From positions 196,111 through 260,110 of the forward strand of contig JARGPB010000002.1 in the NCBI GenBank assembly GCA_029212905.1: a stretch of DNA of 64,000 nucleotides, in the 5' to 3' direction. The notes beneath the pieces were generated by a model. That model made no database searches and was not told where the DNA came from. It saw only the letters and a list, made by a program, of their open reading frames with translations. The position numbers and the translations under genes are program-made. The stretch is from Thalassovita sp. (GTDB lineage: Bacteria > Pseudomonadota > Alphaproteobacteria > Rhodobacterales > Rhodobacteraceae). Positions 9,356 through 19,906 of this stretch are shown here, piece after piece (positions within the stretch are counted from its first letter, which is position 1; the number at the start of each line of letters is the position of its first letter).

Positions 9356-9406
9356 TGTGCGGATTTCCGCACACCCGCCCCAAACCCTTGTGCGGATTTT
9401 CGCACA
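9356..9406. promoter_or_regulatory. two tandem 18-bp palindromes, likely DctD operators
   Basis: TGTGCGGATTTCCGCACA at 9356-9373 and TGTGCGGATTTTCGCACA at 9389-9406 share 17 of 18 bases. The first has perfect 8-base arms around a TT centre. Their centres are 33 bases apart, about three helical turns, so two dimers would sit on the same face of the DNA. They lie just after dctD and about 190 bases before dctP. No T-run follows them, so they are not terminators. Binding by DctD is an inference from position and symmetry. Confidence 0.6.
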
Positions 9407-9434
9407 GTGCCGCCCCGCAGCATAGCGGCCATGC

Positions 9435-9452
9435 TGTAGGCGCAATCCTACA
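9435..9452. promoter_or_regulatory. inverted repeat upstream of dctP
   Basis: TGTAGG and CCTACA are separated by six bases. The dyad lies 29 bases after the second DctD-like palindrome but has a different sequence, so it may bind another regulator or overlap the promoter. I found no convincing sigma-54 (-24/-12) element between here and dctP. Confidence 0.3.
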
Positions 9453-9591
9453 TCCCTGAAAATATTGGCATTTTTGGCGGGATTCATTTTCCCTTCACTT
9501 TTGCTTGTACCAATCTGCGGGCGTGGGAATTGTGGTTTCACCGCGCCACAGAGCGCATTCACCGTTTCAAGTTCTCTGGGAGGAGACTGAT

Positions 9592-10599
9592 ATGAAATTC
9601 CTGACCACTGCCGCAACGGCTCTGGCCCTGACCGTGACCGCTCAAGCTGCATTCGCCTCGGATGCGTGCCAGGATGGCGAAATTGTCATCAAATTCAGCC
9701 ACGTCACCAACACCGACAAACACCCCAAAGGCATCGCCGCCTCGCTGCTGCAAAAGCGCGTGAACGAGGAAATGAACGGCAAGGCCTGCCTCGAAGTTTT
9801 CCCGAACTCGACCCTGTATAACGATGACCAGGTGCTCGAGGCGATGCTGCAGGGCGACGTCCAGATGGCCGCGCCTTCGCTGTCGAAATTCGAACAGTTC
9901 ACCAAACAGTTCCGCATTTTCGATCTGCCCTTCATGTTCAAGAACATCAACGCCGTGAACGAGTTCCAGAACTCTGAGACCGGCCAAGAGATGAAGGAAT
10001 CCATGGTGCGCCGTGGTCTGCTGGGTCTGGGTTTCTGGCACAACGGCATGAAACAGATGTCCGCCAACAAGCCGCTGAACTCGCCCGCGGATGCCAAGGG
10101 TCTGAAATTCCGCGTCCAGAATTCGGACGTGCTGAAGGCACAGATGGCCGCCCTGGGTGGCAGCCCACAGCCCATGGCCTTCAAAGAGGTCTACGGCGCG
10201 CTGCAAACCGGCGTTGTGGACGGTCAGGAAAACACCTGGTCCAACATCTACGGCCAGAAATTCTTTGAGGTTCAGGACGGCACCACCGAAACCAACCACG
10301 GTGTTCTGGACTACATGGTTGTTACCAGCGCTGACTGGTGGGACAGCCTGCCTGACGACGTGCGCACCCAGCTGGGCCAGATCGTAAGCGAGGTCACCGA
10401 GACCCGCAACGCGGCCGTGGCCGAGGTGGATGCACAGGCGCGTCAGGCTGTATTGGATGCGGGCGGGGTGATCCGCGAACTGAGCCCAGCACAACGGGAC
10501 GAATGGGTAACCGTTATGAAGCCCGTGTGGGAGCAGTTCACCAAAGACGTCGGTCAAGAGAATATCGACGCGGCTCAGGCGATTAACGCCAAGCACTAA
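9592..10599 (+). CDS. dctP: TRAP C4-dicarboxylate-binding protein DctP
   Basis: The start chosen is the ATG at 9592, preceded by GGGAGGAG and opening with a clean signal peptide (MKFLTTAATALALTVTAQAAFA). The mature protein of about 313 residues is the periplasmic solute receptor of a TRAP transporter. Family features include KFSHVTNTDKHPKG near the N-terminus, LRFDLPF-like FDLPFMFKN, GLKFRVQNS with the conserved arginine that binds the substrate carboxylate, and GVVDGQENTW. It delivers C4-dicarboxylates such as succinate, malate or fumarate to DctQM. Genes for its sensor pair lie immediately upstream. Confidence 0.9.
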   Translation: MKFLTTAATALALTVTAQAAFASDACQDGEIVIKFSHVTNTDKHPKGIAASLLQKRVNEEMNGKACLEVFPNSTLYNDDQVLEAMLQGDVQMAAPSLSKFEQFTKQFRIFDLPFMFKNINAVNEFQNSETGQEMKESMVRRGLLGLGFWHNGMKQMSANKPLNSPADAKGLKFRVQNSDVLKAQMAALGGSPQPMAFKEVYGALQTGVVDGQENTWSNIYGQKFFEVQDGTTETNHGVLDYMVVTSADWWDSLPDDVRTQLGQIVSEVTETRNAAVAEVDAQARQAVLDAGGVIRELSPAQRDEWVTVMKPVWEQFTKDVGQENIDAAQAINAKH

Positions 10600-10622
10600 G
10601 ACCTGAACGACAGGTCGACTTT

Positions 10623-10651
10623 CCCGGCCCCAGTCACGGGGCCGGGTTTTT
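10623..10651 (+). terminator. hairpin with T-run between dctP and dctQ
   Basis: CCCGGCCC and GGGCCGGG form an 8-bp GC stem around an eight-base loop, followed by TTTTT. It sits in the 78-base dctP-dctQ gap and would reduce dctQM transcripts relative to dctP, which fits the need for more binding protein than permease. Confidence 0.75.
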
Positions 10652-10677
10652 CATATCCTCCGGGGGAAGGAGGCACC

Positions 10678-11367
10678 ATGTCCGCCCATTACCAAGCAAA
10701 CACGGCCCTGGGCCGCTGGGTCAACGAGATCGAGGAGACCGCCATCGCGGTGATCCTTGGGCTGATGACCCTGATTACTTTCGTTAACGTCGTGCTGCGC
10801 TACGGGTTCAACACTGGCCTGATCTGGGGCCTGGAATCCGTGACATTCCTGTTCGCCTGGCTGGTCCTGTTCGGGCTCAGCTATGCGGTCAAGGTTACCG
10901 CGCACCTGGGCGTGGACGCGCTGATCAACGTATTTTCGCCCACGCTGCGGCGTGTGGCTGGCCTAGTGGCCGCCGCGCTGTGCATCATCTATGCGGGGCT
11001 CTTGCTGAAAGGCGCCTGGGATTACTGGGCCAACTTCGCCAACCTGCCGCAGACCACCGGGCGCTGGTTCCCGACCGGTTTCGAAGAGATGAGGCGCACA
11101 TCCTACCGCGGTTGGTACGAGGTCGTGGACATCCCGTTCCCCGAATTCCTGCGCTGGATCGAACCCATCATGAACGAGGGGGAGCACTACGAAAAACTGC
11201 CCCGTTTCATTCCCTATTTCATCCTGCCCTTTGGCATGGCCCTCCTTTTCTTTCGCTTTATTCAGGCCACGCTGCGCCTGATTGCGGGCGAAACCACGTC
11301 GCTGATCGTCAGCCACGAGGCCGAGGACGCTGTCGAAGATGTCAAACACATGAACGCCGGAGACTGA
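10678..11367 (+). CDS. dctQ: TRAP transporter small permease DctQ
   Basis: The 229-residue membrane protein has four hydrophobic segments (about residues 20-45, 55-80, 90-115 and 180-205), as expected for the TRAP small subunit. The segment VLRYGFNTGLIWGLE followed by FAWLVLFG is the family signature. A longer loop at about 120-175 between the third and fourth helices is typical of DctQ from roseobacters. A GGGGAAGGAGG ribosome site precedes the ATG. It pairs with DctM in the inner membrane, and the dctM start lies two bases after its stop. Confidence 0.88.
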   Translation: MSAHYQANTALGRWVNEIEETAIAVILGLMTLITFVNVVLRYGFNTGLIWGLESVTFLFAWLVLFGLSYAVKVTAHLGVDALINVFSPTLRRVAGLVAAALCIIYAGLLLKGAWDYWANFANLPQTTGRWFPTGFEEMRRTSYRGWYEVVDIPFPEFLRWIEPIMNEGEHYEKLPRFIPYFILPFGMALLFFRFIQATLRLIAGETTSLIVSHEAEDAVEDVKHMNAGD

Positions 11368-11369
11368 TC

Positions 11370-12746
11370 ATGGAAGTCGCAATCCTCTTTGCCATGGTCA
11401 TTGGCCTGATGTTGATCGGCGTGCCGATCGCCGTGTCGCTGGGCCTGTCGTCCATCATGTTCCTGTTGGTGCTCAGCGATACCTCGCTGGCGTCGATCGC
11501 GCAGACCTTGTTCCAGGCGATGGCCGGGCACTACACGCTGCTGGCTATTCCGTTTTTCATTCTCGCGTCCTCTTTCATGTCGACGGGCGGGGTGGCGAAA
11601 CGGATCATCCGCTTCTCCATCGCCATCGTGGGGCATTTCCCCGGTGGTCTGGCCATCGCAGGCGTTTTTGCCTGTATGTTGTTTGCGGCGCTGTCCGGGT
11701 CCAGCCCGGCAACCGTGGTGGCCATTGGGTCCATCGTGATCGCGGGCATGCGCCAGGTCGGGTATTCCAAGGACTTTGCCGCCGGCGTCATCGCCAATGC
11801 GGGGACCTTGGGTATTCTGATCCCGCCCTCGATCGTCATGGTCGTCTATGCTTCGGCCACGGACGTGTCCGTGGGCCGGATGTTCCTGGCGGGCGTGATC
11901 CCCGGCCTGATGGCGGGCACCATGCTGATGCTGACGATCTATGGTATCGCCAAGGTCAAGAACCTGCCCAAAGGCGAATGGAAAGGTTGGGGCGAGGCCT
12001 TTGCCGCAGGGCGCGAGGCCGGTTGGGGCCTGTTCCTGATCGTCATCATCCTGGGCGGCATCTATGGCGGGATCTTTACCCCCACCGAAGCCGCCGCCGT
12101 CGCCGCGATCTATGCCTTCTTTATCGCGAACTTCATCTACCGTGACATGGGCCCGCTGTCCCGCCCCGAGGGCGAGCGCAACCTGTCCCTGCTGCAAAAA
12201 CCGCTGTCGCTGATCACCGCGTTTTTCCACCGTGATACCCGCGACACCCTGTTCGAGGCCGGCAAGCTGACTGTTACGCTCATGTTCATCATCGCCAACG
12301 CGTTGATCCTGAAACATGTGCTGACGGACGAGCAGATCCCTCAGCAGATCGCAGGCGCGATGCTGGACGCTGGGTTCGGACCCATCGTGTTCCTGATCAT
12401 CGTCAACGTGATCCTGCTGATCGGCGGCCAGTTCATGGAGCCCTCGGGCCTGATCGTCATCGTGGCGCCGCTGGTGTTCCCGATCGCGATCCAGCTGGGG
12501 ATCGATCCGATCCATCTGGGGATCATCATGGTCGTGAACATGGAGATCGGCATGATCACACCGCCGGTGGGTCTGAACCTGTTCGTGACGTCGGGCGTGG
12601 CGGGAATGCCAATGATGCGCGTTGTGCGTGCCGCGCTGCCCTTCTTGGCTGTGTTGTTCGTCTTCCTGATTATGGTGACCTACATTCCGGTCCTTTCCAC
12701 GTGGTTGCCGACCACCTTTATGGGGCCCGAGATCATTACCAAGTGA
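11370..12746 (+). CDS. dctM: TRAP transporter large permease DctM
   Basis: The ATG at 11370 gives 458 residues with about 12 to 13 hydrophobic segments, the sodium-coupled translocation subunit of the TRAP transporter. Typical sequences are AIPFFILASSFMSTGGVAKRI, FAALSGSSPATVVAIGSI, GTLGILIPPSI and EIGMITPPVGLNLFV. A polar insert near residues 250-300 separates the two halves. With DctP and DctQ it imports C4-dicarboxylates, driven by the sodium gradient. It is the last gene of the dctPQM unit and is followed by a strong terminator. Confidence 0.92.
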   Translation: MEVAILFAMVIGLMLIGVPIAVSLGLSSIMFLLVLSDTSLASIAQTLFQAMAGHYTLLAIPFFILASSFMSTGGVAKRIIRFSIAIVGHFPGGLAIAGVFACMLFAALSGSSPATVVAIGSIVIAGMRQVGYSKDFAAGVIANAGTLGILIPPSIVMVVYASATDVSVGRMFLAGVIPGLMAGTMLMLTIYGIAKVKNLPKGEWKGWGEAFAAGREAGWGLFLIVIILGGIYGGIFTPTEAAAVAAIYAFFIANFIYRDMGPLSRPEGERNLSLLQKPLSLITAFFHRDTRDTLFEAGKLTVTLMFIIANALILKHVLTDEQIPQQIAGAMLDAGFGPIVFLIIVNVILLIGGQFMEPSGLIVIVAPLVFPIAIQLGIDPIHLGIIMVVNMEIGMITPPVGLNLFVTSGVAGMPMMRVVRAALPFLAVLFVFLIMVTYIPVLSTWLPTTFMGPEIITK

Positions 12747-12775
12747 TCATCGCACGGTCTGATTATCAAAAAGTT

Positions 12776-12808
12776 ACGGCGCCCAAATCGGGCGCCGTTT
12801 CTGTTTTT
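12776..12808 (+). terminator. rho-independent terminator after dctM
   Basis: A 9-bp perfect stem (ACGGCGCCC / GGGCGCCGT) with loop AAATC is followed by TTTCTGTTTTT. It ends the dctPQM transcript before the convergent tpiA gene. Confidence 0.85.
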
Positions 12809-12858
12809 GGGGGAATATGTACCAAACCCTGGTACAAAAGGCACAAAAGCCCTCAAAT

Positions 12859-13614
12859 TCAGCTGGGGCTGGCCTCTAGCGCGGCGATGATCGGGCAGAA
12901 ATCCGCGGCCGTCAGGCTCGCGCCGCCGACCAGGGCGCCATCGACGTTGGAGACGGCGAAAATTTCGGCCGCGTTGCCCGGTTTGACCGAGCCTCCGTAC
13001 AGAATTCTGACGCCGTCTGCGATGCCTTTTCCAAAACGATCAGTCAATTTTTCACGAATAAAATCATGCACTTCTGCGATTTGTTCAAGGGTTGGGATCA
13101 GGCCGGTGCCGATCGCCCAGATGGGTTCGTAGGCTACCACCACAGTGTTGGCCGTCGCCGTGTCGGGGATTGATCCGGCGACCTGCATGCCGATGATTTC
13201 CAAGGTCTCGCCCGCCTCGCGCTGAGCCAAGGACTCGCCGCAGCAAATCACTGAAATCAAACCATTTTCCATCGCGGTTTCGGATTTTTTACAAACAATT
13301 TGATCGGTTTCGGCATGGTCTTCGCGGCGTTCGGAATGCCCCAGAATAACAGCTAAGGCCCCGGAATCTTTCAGCATTTCCGCAGAAATGTCCCCGGTAT
13401 GAGCGCCAGAGCCTTCGGTATGGCAATCCTGACCGCCGATCATCAATGCGGTGTTTGACGTTTTCTGGGTGGCCTGTGACAGCAGAGTTGCAGGAGGGCA
13501 AATCATCAAATCAACCGTCGGATTTTCGTTATTTGCCAATATGTTATCAAGCTCCGCCAGGTGAGATTTCAGCCCGTTCATCTTCCAGTTTCCGGCGGCA
13601 AGTTTGCGTCGCAT
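12859..13614 (-). CDS. tpiA: triosephosphate isomerase
   Basis: The enzyme interconverts dihydroxyacetone phosphate and glyceraldehyde 3-phosphate in the cytosol. From the ATG at 13614 it has 251 residues, the normal size; a GTG five codons earlier is possible. Active-site residues are the N-K pair in AAGNWKMNG, the histidine in VILGHSERR, the catalytic glutamate in VVAYEPIWAIGTG, and the phosphate loop ILYGGSVKPGN. It is transcribed towards dctM, and the two terminators should keep the units apart. Confidence 0.95.
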   Translation of the reverse strand: MRRKLAAGNWKMNGLKSHLAELDNILANNENPTVDLMICPPATLLSQATQKTSNTALMIGGQDCHTEGSGAHTGDISAEMLKDSGALAVILGHSERREDHAETDQIVCKKSETAMENGLISVICCGESLAQREAGETLEIIGMQVAGSIPDTATANTVVVAYEPIWAIGTGLIPTLEQIAEVHDFIREKLTDRFGKGIADGVRILYGGSVKPGNAAEIFAVSNVDGALVGGASLTAADFCPIIAALEASPS

Positions 13615-13711
13615 ATACAGAGTTCCCACAATTTTATTGATTTTCTATACCGCGCATCATTGCGATGCGTGGACCAAGGTCAAGTCCGGTTGCACCAGTG
13701 GCGTCACATGG

Positions 13712-14077
13712 TCACGACTTCTTTTTGCGGCGCTTTTCTTTGGCTGCCGCGCGCGCTGGGGGCAGGGCCTTGTGCGCCCAGAATACTGCATCTTCCGGGG
13801 CATCCAGGGCACTTTCAGGAAGGCTTAGAAGGCTTTGAATTTCCATACGTTTTTCGCCGCGCATGTACCAGAATGGTTCGGCGCCGGAGGCCAGGAAATC
13901 CGCCCGTGTACTGGCGTCGGATTTCATATAGACGGTCCCCGAGGAGGAGATCATGGCGAACATTGCATCGTCTTCGGCGTAGATGGCCGCGCCGGAAAAC
14001 ATCCGCGCCGTGCGCAGGGGACCAAGGCCCGAGAAGAGCTCTAACACATGGGTCAGGAACTCTTTCTCGACCGGCAT
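13712..14077 (-). CDS. TfoX N-terminal domain protein
   Basis: The 121-residue product matches the TfoX/Sxy N-terminal domain: an LFSGLGPLRTARMFSGAAIYA stretch, then FAMISSSGTVYMKSD, and a very basic C-terminal tail (KEKRRKKKS). In gammaproteobacteria TfoX regulates competence, but stand-alone TfoX_N proteins in alphaproteobacteria have no fixed role. The start ATG at 14077 overlaps the stop of the upstream sufA-like gene by one base (TGATG), so the two are translated together. A link to iron-sulphur metabolism would be only a guess from this position. Confidence 0.75.
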   Translation of the reverse strand: MPVEKEFLTHVLELFSGLGPLRTARMFSGAAIYAEDDAMFAMISSSGTVYMKSDASTRADFLASGAEPFWYMRGEKRMEIQSLLSLPESALDAPEDAVFWAHKALPPARAAAKEKRRKKKS

Positions 14078-14427
14078 CACATGCCTTCGAATTTGATCGA
14101 TTCACCGCAACCGCAGGCTTCGGTCACATTTGGATTGTTGAACTTAAACCCCGATTCCAAAAGGGAAATTTCGTAATCTATCTGGGTGCCAAACAGGAAC
14201 ATCTGTGCCATCGGAGCGATCATCACCCGCGCGCCATCCTGTTCGACGACCTCGTCATGCGGGTCGATGTCTTCGACATAGTCCATGGTATATTCCATGC
14301 CCGCACAGCCGCCTTTCTTGACACCGATGCGCAGGCCTTGGTGCCCGTCCTTCGCCATCAGTTTGGCGATCTGGGCGGCTGCGGCCGGGGTCATCGAAAC
14401 TGCTTGTTTGCCGGGGATTCCGAACAT
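14077..14427 (-). CDS. sufA: A-type iron-sulphur carrier (SufA/IscA family)
   Basis: The 116-residue cytosolic protein belongs to the A-type carrier family that passes Fe-S clusters to apoproteins. Three conserved cysteines are visible: one in KKGGCAGMEY and two in the C-terminal EACGCGESI. The preceding gene on the same strand is sufT-like, which supports a place in the SUF pathway. The rest of the suf operon would lie outside this window or elsewhere, since the gene upstream of sufT here is an unrelated hydratase. The symbol follows common use in Rhodobacterales. Confidence 0.85.
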   Translation of the reverse strand: MFGIPGKQAVSMTPAAAAQIAKLMAKDGHQGLRIGVKKGGCAGMEYTMDYVEDIDPHDEVVEQDGARVMIAPMAQMFLFGTQIDYEISLLESGFKFNNPNVTEACGCGESIKFEGM

Positions 14428-14455
14428 GAACTTTGCCTTTCAAGAGACTGTTTTA

Positions 14456-14818
14456 TTACATGAAACCCAGCTCAAGCCGGGCTTCGTCGCTCATCATTTC
14501 CATGCCCCACGGTGGGTCCCAGGTCAGTTGAACGTCAACGGTTTTGACGCCTTCCATGGGTTCAACCGCGTCCACGATCCAGCCGGGCATGTCGCCGGCG
14601 ACCGGACAGCCCGGGGCTGTTAGGGTCATGATAATCCGGACGTCATTTTCTTCGGATATATCAATGGTATAGATCAATCCGAGATCATAGATATTCACCG
14701 GAATTTCCGGATCGTAAACCGAGCGGCATCCTTCGACGACCCGATCATAAAGCGGATGGTCGGTCGAGGAGGGCGCAATCAGCGGTGCGCCTTCGAGGGG
14801 CTCTGCATTGTGGGTCAT
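14456..14818 (-). CDS. sufT: SufT-like DUF59/MIP18 protein
   Basis: The 120-residue product is a MIP18 (DUF59) family protein. It has the conserved YDPEIPVNIYDLGLIY near residues 34-50 and the TLTAPGCPVAGDMP segment with the functionally important cysteine, ending in VQLTWDPPWGMEMMSDEAR. SufT-type proteins assist maturation of Fe-S proteins in the cytosol. It lies 28 bases before the sufA-like gene on the same strand, so they are probably co-transcribed. The conserved motifs are intact and the length is normal. Confidence 0.85.
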   Translation of the reverse strand: MTHNAEPLEGAPLIAPSSTDHPLYDRVVEGCRSVYDPEIPVNIYDLGLIYTIDISEENDVRIIMTLTAPGCPVAGDMPGWIVDAVEPMEGVKTVDVQLTWDPPWGMEMMSDEARLELGFM

Positions 14819-14913
14819 GGACCTGTCCTGTATTTCCTGACCGAAGATATAAGGAATGACTTCGGCTTCGTCCAGAGCATCAGGTTAGGTCTTTTTGCGC
14901 GTGCGGCAAGGGT

Positions 14914-16924
<2,011 letters not shown>

Positions 16925-17230
16925 GAGATTTGGTTCGGCTTGGCCTCGGCGTTAACGCCGGGGAGTCGCACATCTTGTGGTATTGCGGCGATTATGTGCT
17001 GTAATTTGTGTCCCGAAGGGGTGGCGCCCTGGAAAAACTTTGACCTGTTCAACCATTCTGAGCGTTCTCGCCTTGCCCCTGTCGTTTGGGGCGGGCATTC
17101 TGGTGTCAGGAAATTGTGACATGGTTGAATTCCGGGGAAACGCGCCCCAGATTAACAATCAGGAAACGGAGACAGCCGTGGTTGCCGATTGTTGGGACCG
17201 GTGCTGTTTTGCCAAGAATAAGGAAAACGT
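16925..17230. other. tgt-lon intergenic region
   Basis: This 306-base gap carries the lon promoter by position. I see the small dyad CGGCGTTAACGCCG just after tgt and a GCCCC/GGGGC stem near 17075-17095, neither with a T-run. A heat-shock promoter for lon is expected, but I could not place its elements. No convincing gene is present. Confidence 0.4.
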
Positions 17231-19636
17231 ATGCTCGAGCCTCTCAATGCATCCTATCCCGTCCTCCCGCTGCGCGACATCGTGGTGTTCCCACATATGA
17301 TCGTGCCGCTTTTCGTTGGCCGCGACAAATCTGTGCGTGCCCTCGAAGAAGTCATGCAGGACGACAAGCAAATCCTTCTGTCCAGCCAGATTGACCCGGC
17401 CGTGGACGATCCGACGGATGAAGGTATCTATCGCACCGGCGTGCTGGCGAATGTGCTTCAGCTTCTGAAACTGCCCGACGGGACCGTCAAGGTGCTGGTC
17501 GAGGGGCAGGCGCGGGTGAAGATCACTGATTTCATCGAAAACGAATCTTTCTTTGAGGCCCAGGCGGAATATCTGCCCGAGGCCGAAGGCGACCCCGAGT
17601 CGATCGCTGCCATGCTGCGCGCTGTCGGCACCGAATTCGAACGCTACGCCAAAGTGAAAAAGAACATCCCCGAAGAGGCTCTGGTGGCCGTTTCGGAAAC
17701 CACCGAGCCCGCAAAATTGGCGGATCTGGTCTCGGGGCATCTGGGCATCGACGTTGCCCAGAAACAAGAGCTGCTGGAAACGCTGTCGATCAGCGAGCGG
17801 CTGGAGAAGGTTTACGGCCTGATGCAGGGCGAAATGTCGGTGCTGCAGGTCGAGAAAAAGATCAAAACCCGCGTCAAATCCCAGATGGAGCGCACGCAGC
17901 GCGAATACTATTTGAATGAGCAAATGAAGGCCATTCAGAAGGAATTGGGCGACGGCGAAGAGGGCGCGAACGAGATTGCCGAGCTGGAGCAGAAAATCGC
18001 CGGCATGAAGCTGTCGAAGGAGGCCAAGGAAAAGGCTGACGCCGAGCTCAAGAAATTGAAAAACATGAGCCCGATGAGCGCCGAAGCCACAGTCGTGCGG
18101 AACTATCTGGACTGGCTCCTGGCGATCCCGTGGGGCACCAAAACCCGCGTGAAAAAGGACCTGCACAAGGCTCAAACAGTGCTGGATAACGACCATTACG
18201 GTCTGGAAAAGGTCAAGGAACGCATCGTTGAATATCTGGCCGTTCAGCAGCGCAGCCAAAAGCTGAAAGGCCCGATCCTGTGCCTTGTTGGCCCGCCGGG
18301 TGTGGGTAAAACCTCGCTTGGGAAATCGGTTGCCAAGGCCACGGGGCGCGAGTTTATCCGCATCTCCTTGGGCGGCGTGCGGGACGAATCCGAAATCCGC
18401 GGCCACCGTCGGACGTATATCGGCTCGATGCCCGGTAAGATCATTCAGGCACTGAAAAAGGCGAAAACCACCAACCCGCTGATCCTGTTGGATGAAATCG
18501 ACAAGATGGGCCAGGACTTCCGCGGCGACCCTGCCTCGGCCATGCTGGAGGTGCTGGACCCCGAACAGAACGGTACCTTTGTGGATCACTATCTTGAGGT
18601 CGAATATGACCTGTCCAACGTGATGTTCCTGACCACCGCGAACAGCTACAACATGCCGGGGCCGCTGCTGGACCGGATGGAGATCATTTCGCTGGCCGGT
18701 TACACCGAGGATGAAAAACGCGAGATCGCAAAACAGCATCTGGTGGACAAGCAGGTCAAAAACCACGGTCTGAAAAAGGGCGAGTTCGAGATCAGCGATG
18801 ACGCACTGGACGAGATGATCCGCCGCTATACCCGCGAGGCTGGCGTCCGGAATCTGGAACGCGAGATCGGCAAACTGGCACGCAAAGCTGTGACCCAGAT
18901 CGTCAAGGGCGAGGCCACACATGTGACCATCACGCCTGACAATATCGACGAGTACCTAGGCGTGAAGAAATTCCGCTATGGTCTGGCCGAGAAAGAGGAT
19001 CAGGTCGGGGTTGTCACAGGTCTGGCATGGACCTCGGTCGGCGGGGATCTGTTGCAGATCGAGGCTCTGCGTCTGCCGGGTAAGGGCCGCATGAAAACCA
19101 CCGGGAAACTGGGCGATGTAATGAAGGAAAGCATCGACGCGGCCAGCTCTTATGTGCGGTCGATCGCGCCTCAGATCGGGGTGAAGCCGCCGCGCTTTGA
19201 CAAATGGGACATCCACGTTCACGTGCCGGATGGGGCCACGCCCAAGGACGGGCCCTCGGCCGGTCTGGCCATGGTCACGGGCATTGTGTCTGTCCTGACG
19301 GGCATCCCAGTGCGCAAGGATATCGCCATGACCGGCGAAGTAACCTTGCGCGGCAATGCCTCGGCTATCGGCGGGCTAAAAGAAAAATTGCTGGCCGCCC
19401 TGCGCGGTGGGATCAAAACTGTCCTGATCCCCGAAGAAAACGAGAAGGATCTGGCCGACATCCCTGACAACGTCAAAGAAGGGCTGGAGATCATTCCTGT
19501 GACCCATGTCAGTGAAGTTTTGAAACTGGCGCTGGTCCGTGACCCAGACCCGATCGAATGGGACGAAGAAGCCGAAGAGGCCGCCGCCGCAGCAGCCCTG
19601 GCGCATAAACCTGGGGCAGGGGCCACGGCCCACTGA
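17231..19636 (+). CDS. lon: ATP-dependent protease Lon
   Basis: The 801-residue cytosolic protease degrades misfolded and regulatory proteins. It has the N-terminal LAN domain ([20 protein letters not shown]), a long coiled coil (about 190-290), the AAA+ module with Walker A GPPGVGKT near residue 355 and Walker [12 protein letters not shown], and the protease domain with catalytic serine in [10 protein letters not shown] and the lysine further on. AAGGAAAAC precedes the ATG. The length is normal. The C-terminus is alanine-rich. It is followed by a strong terminator and then the tRNA-Val used as phage target. Confidence 0.96.
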   Translation: MLEPLNASYPVLPLRDIVVFPHMIVPLFVGRDKSVRALEEVMQDDKQILLSSQIDPAVDDPTDEGIYRTGVLANVLQLLKLPDGTVKVLVEGQARVKITDFIENESFFEAQAEYLPEAEGDPESIAAMLRAVGTEFERYAKVKKNIPEEALVAVSETTEPAKLADLVSGHLGIDVAQKQELLETLSISERLEKVYGLMQGEMSVLQVEKKIKTRVKSQMERTQREYYLNEQMKAIQKELGDGEEGANEIAELEQKIAGMKLSKEAKEKADAELKKLKNMSPMSAEATVVRNYLDWLLAIPWGTKTRVKKDLHKAQTVLDNDHYGLEKVKERIVEYLAVQQRSQKLKGPILCLVGPPGVGKTSLGKSVAKATGREFIRISLGGVRDESEIRGHRRTYIGSMPGKIIQALKKAKTTNPLILLDEIDKMGQDFRGDPASAMLEVLDPEQNGTFVDHYLEVEYDLSNVMFLTTANSYNMPGPLLDRMEIISLAGYTEDEKREIAKQHLVDKQVKNHGLKKGEFEISDDALDEMIRRYTREAGVRNLEREIGKLARKAVTQIVKGEATHVTITPDNIDEYLGVKKFRYGLAEKEDQVGVVTGLAWTSVGGDLLQIEALRLPGKGRMKTTGKLGDVMKESIDAASSYVRSIAPQIGVKPPRFDKWDIHVHVPDGATPKDGPSAGLAMVTGIVSVLTGIPVRKDIAMTGEVTLRGNASAIGGLKEKLLAALRGGIKTVLIPEENEKDLADIPDNVKEGLEIIPVTHVSEVLKLALVRDPDPIEWDEEAEEAAAAAALAHKPGAGATAH

Positions 19637-19657
19637 TCCTGAAAAAGACCTGAAATT

Positions 19658-19680
19658 GGCGCCCTCCGGGGCGCCTTTTT
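19658..19680 (+). terminator. rho-independent terminator after lon
   Basis: GGCGCCC and GGGCGCC form a 7-bp stem with a four-base loop followed by TTTTT. Confidence 0.85.
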
Positions 19681-19759
19681 CGTTGATGGGAATTTCCTGA
19701 AAAACCAGGACGCTACCCTCTTGCACAATCAAGAGGGTTCTTCTAAATACCCCGCTACC

Positions 19760-19834
19760 GGGTGATTAGCTCAGTGGTAGAGCGCTTCGTTCACATCGAA
19801 GATGTCAGGAGTTCGAATCTCTTATCACCCACCA
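19760..19834 (+). tRNA. tRNA-Val (CAC anticodon)
   Basis: The 75-base gene folds as a standard cloverleaf with acceptor arms GGGTGAT / ATCACCC, D arm GCTC/GAGC, anticodon stem CTTCG/CGAAG with loop TTCACAT (anticodon CAC), T arm and an encoded CCA end. It is the attachment site for the prophage, which keeps the tRNA intact by supplying the 3' half from the phage att site. A sister tRNA-Val(TAC) lies beyond the prophage at 63510. Confidence 0.96.
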
Positions 19835-19840
19835 TTTTCC
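19783..19840. repeat. attL, 58-bp direct repeat in the tRNA-Val 3' part
   Basis: The sequence from the anticodon arm through the CCA end and six bases beyond (ending TTTTCC) is identical to 59497-59554. The bases flanking the two copies differ on both sides, so these are the exact limits of the repeat. Confidence 0.95.
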
Positions 19841-19880
19841 CTTTAAATAACAGTGTCTTGTGCGCGCCGATCCGCATTTA

Positions 19881-19906
19881 ACGAAGTGCATTCAGGTTCG
19901 GTGAAC
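19881..19906. promoter_or_regulatory. candidate integrase arm-type site, left
   Basis: ACGAAGTGCAT, a short spacer, then GGTTCGGTGAAC. The same pattern, with GGTTCACTGAAC, occurs near attR at 59380-59405. Position just inside each att core fits integrase arm-binding sites. Part of this site also reaches the end of the integrase gene. Confidence 0.45.

Noticed and set aside
9356..9406. Terminator of dctD
   Set aside because: The palindromes have no T-run, a two-base centre that cannot form a hairpin loop well, and occur twice with fixed spacing, which fits protein binding sites better.
9453..9591. Sigma-54 promoter before dctP
   Set aside because: TTGGCATTTTTGGCG near 9465 looks similar at first, but the GG and GC elements do not have the required spacing, and DctD lacks the parts needed to work with sigma-54.
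16977..17300. 107-residue frame between tgt and lon
   Set aside because: It overlaps the lon start in another frame, has no ribosome site and no motif.
17159..18922. 587-residue open frame on the minus strand over lon
   Set aside because: It lies fully antisense to the strongly conserved lon gene, has a histidine- and phenylalanine-rich composition typical for antisense frames, and has no start signal.
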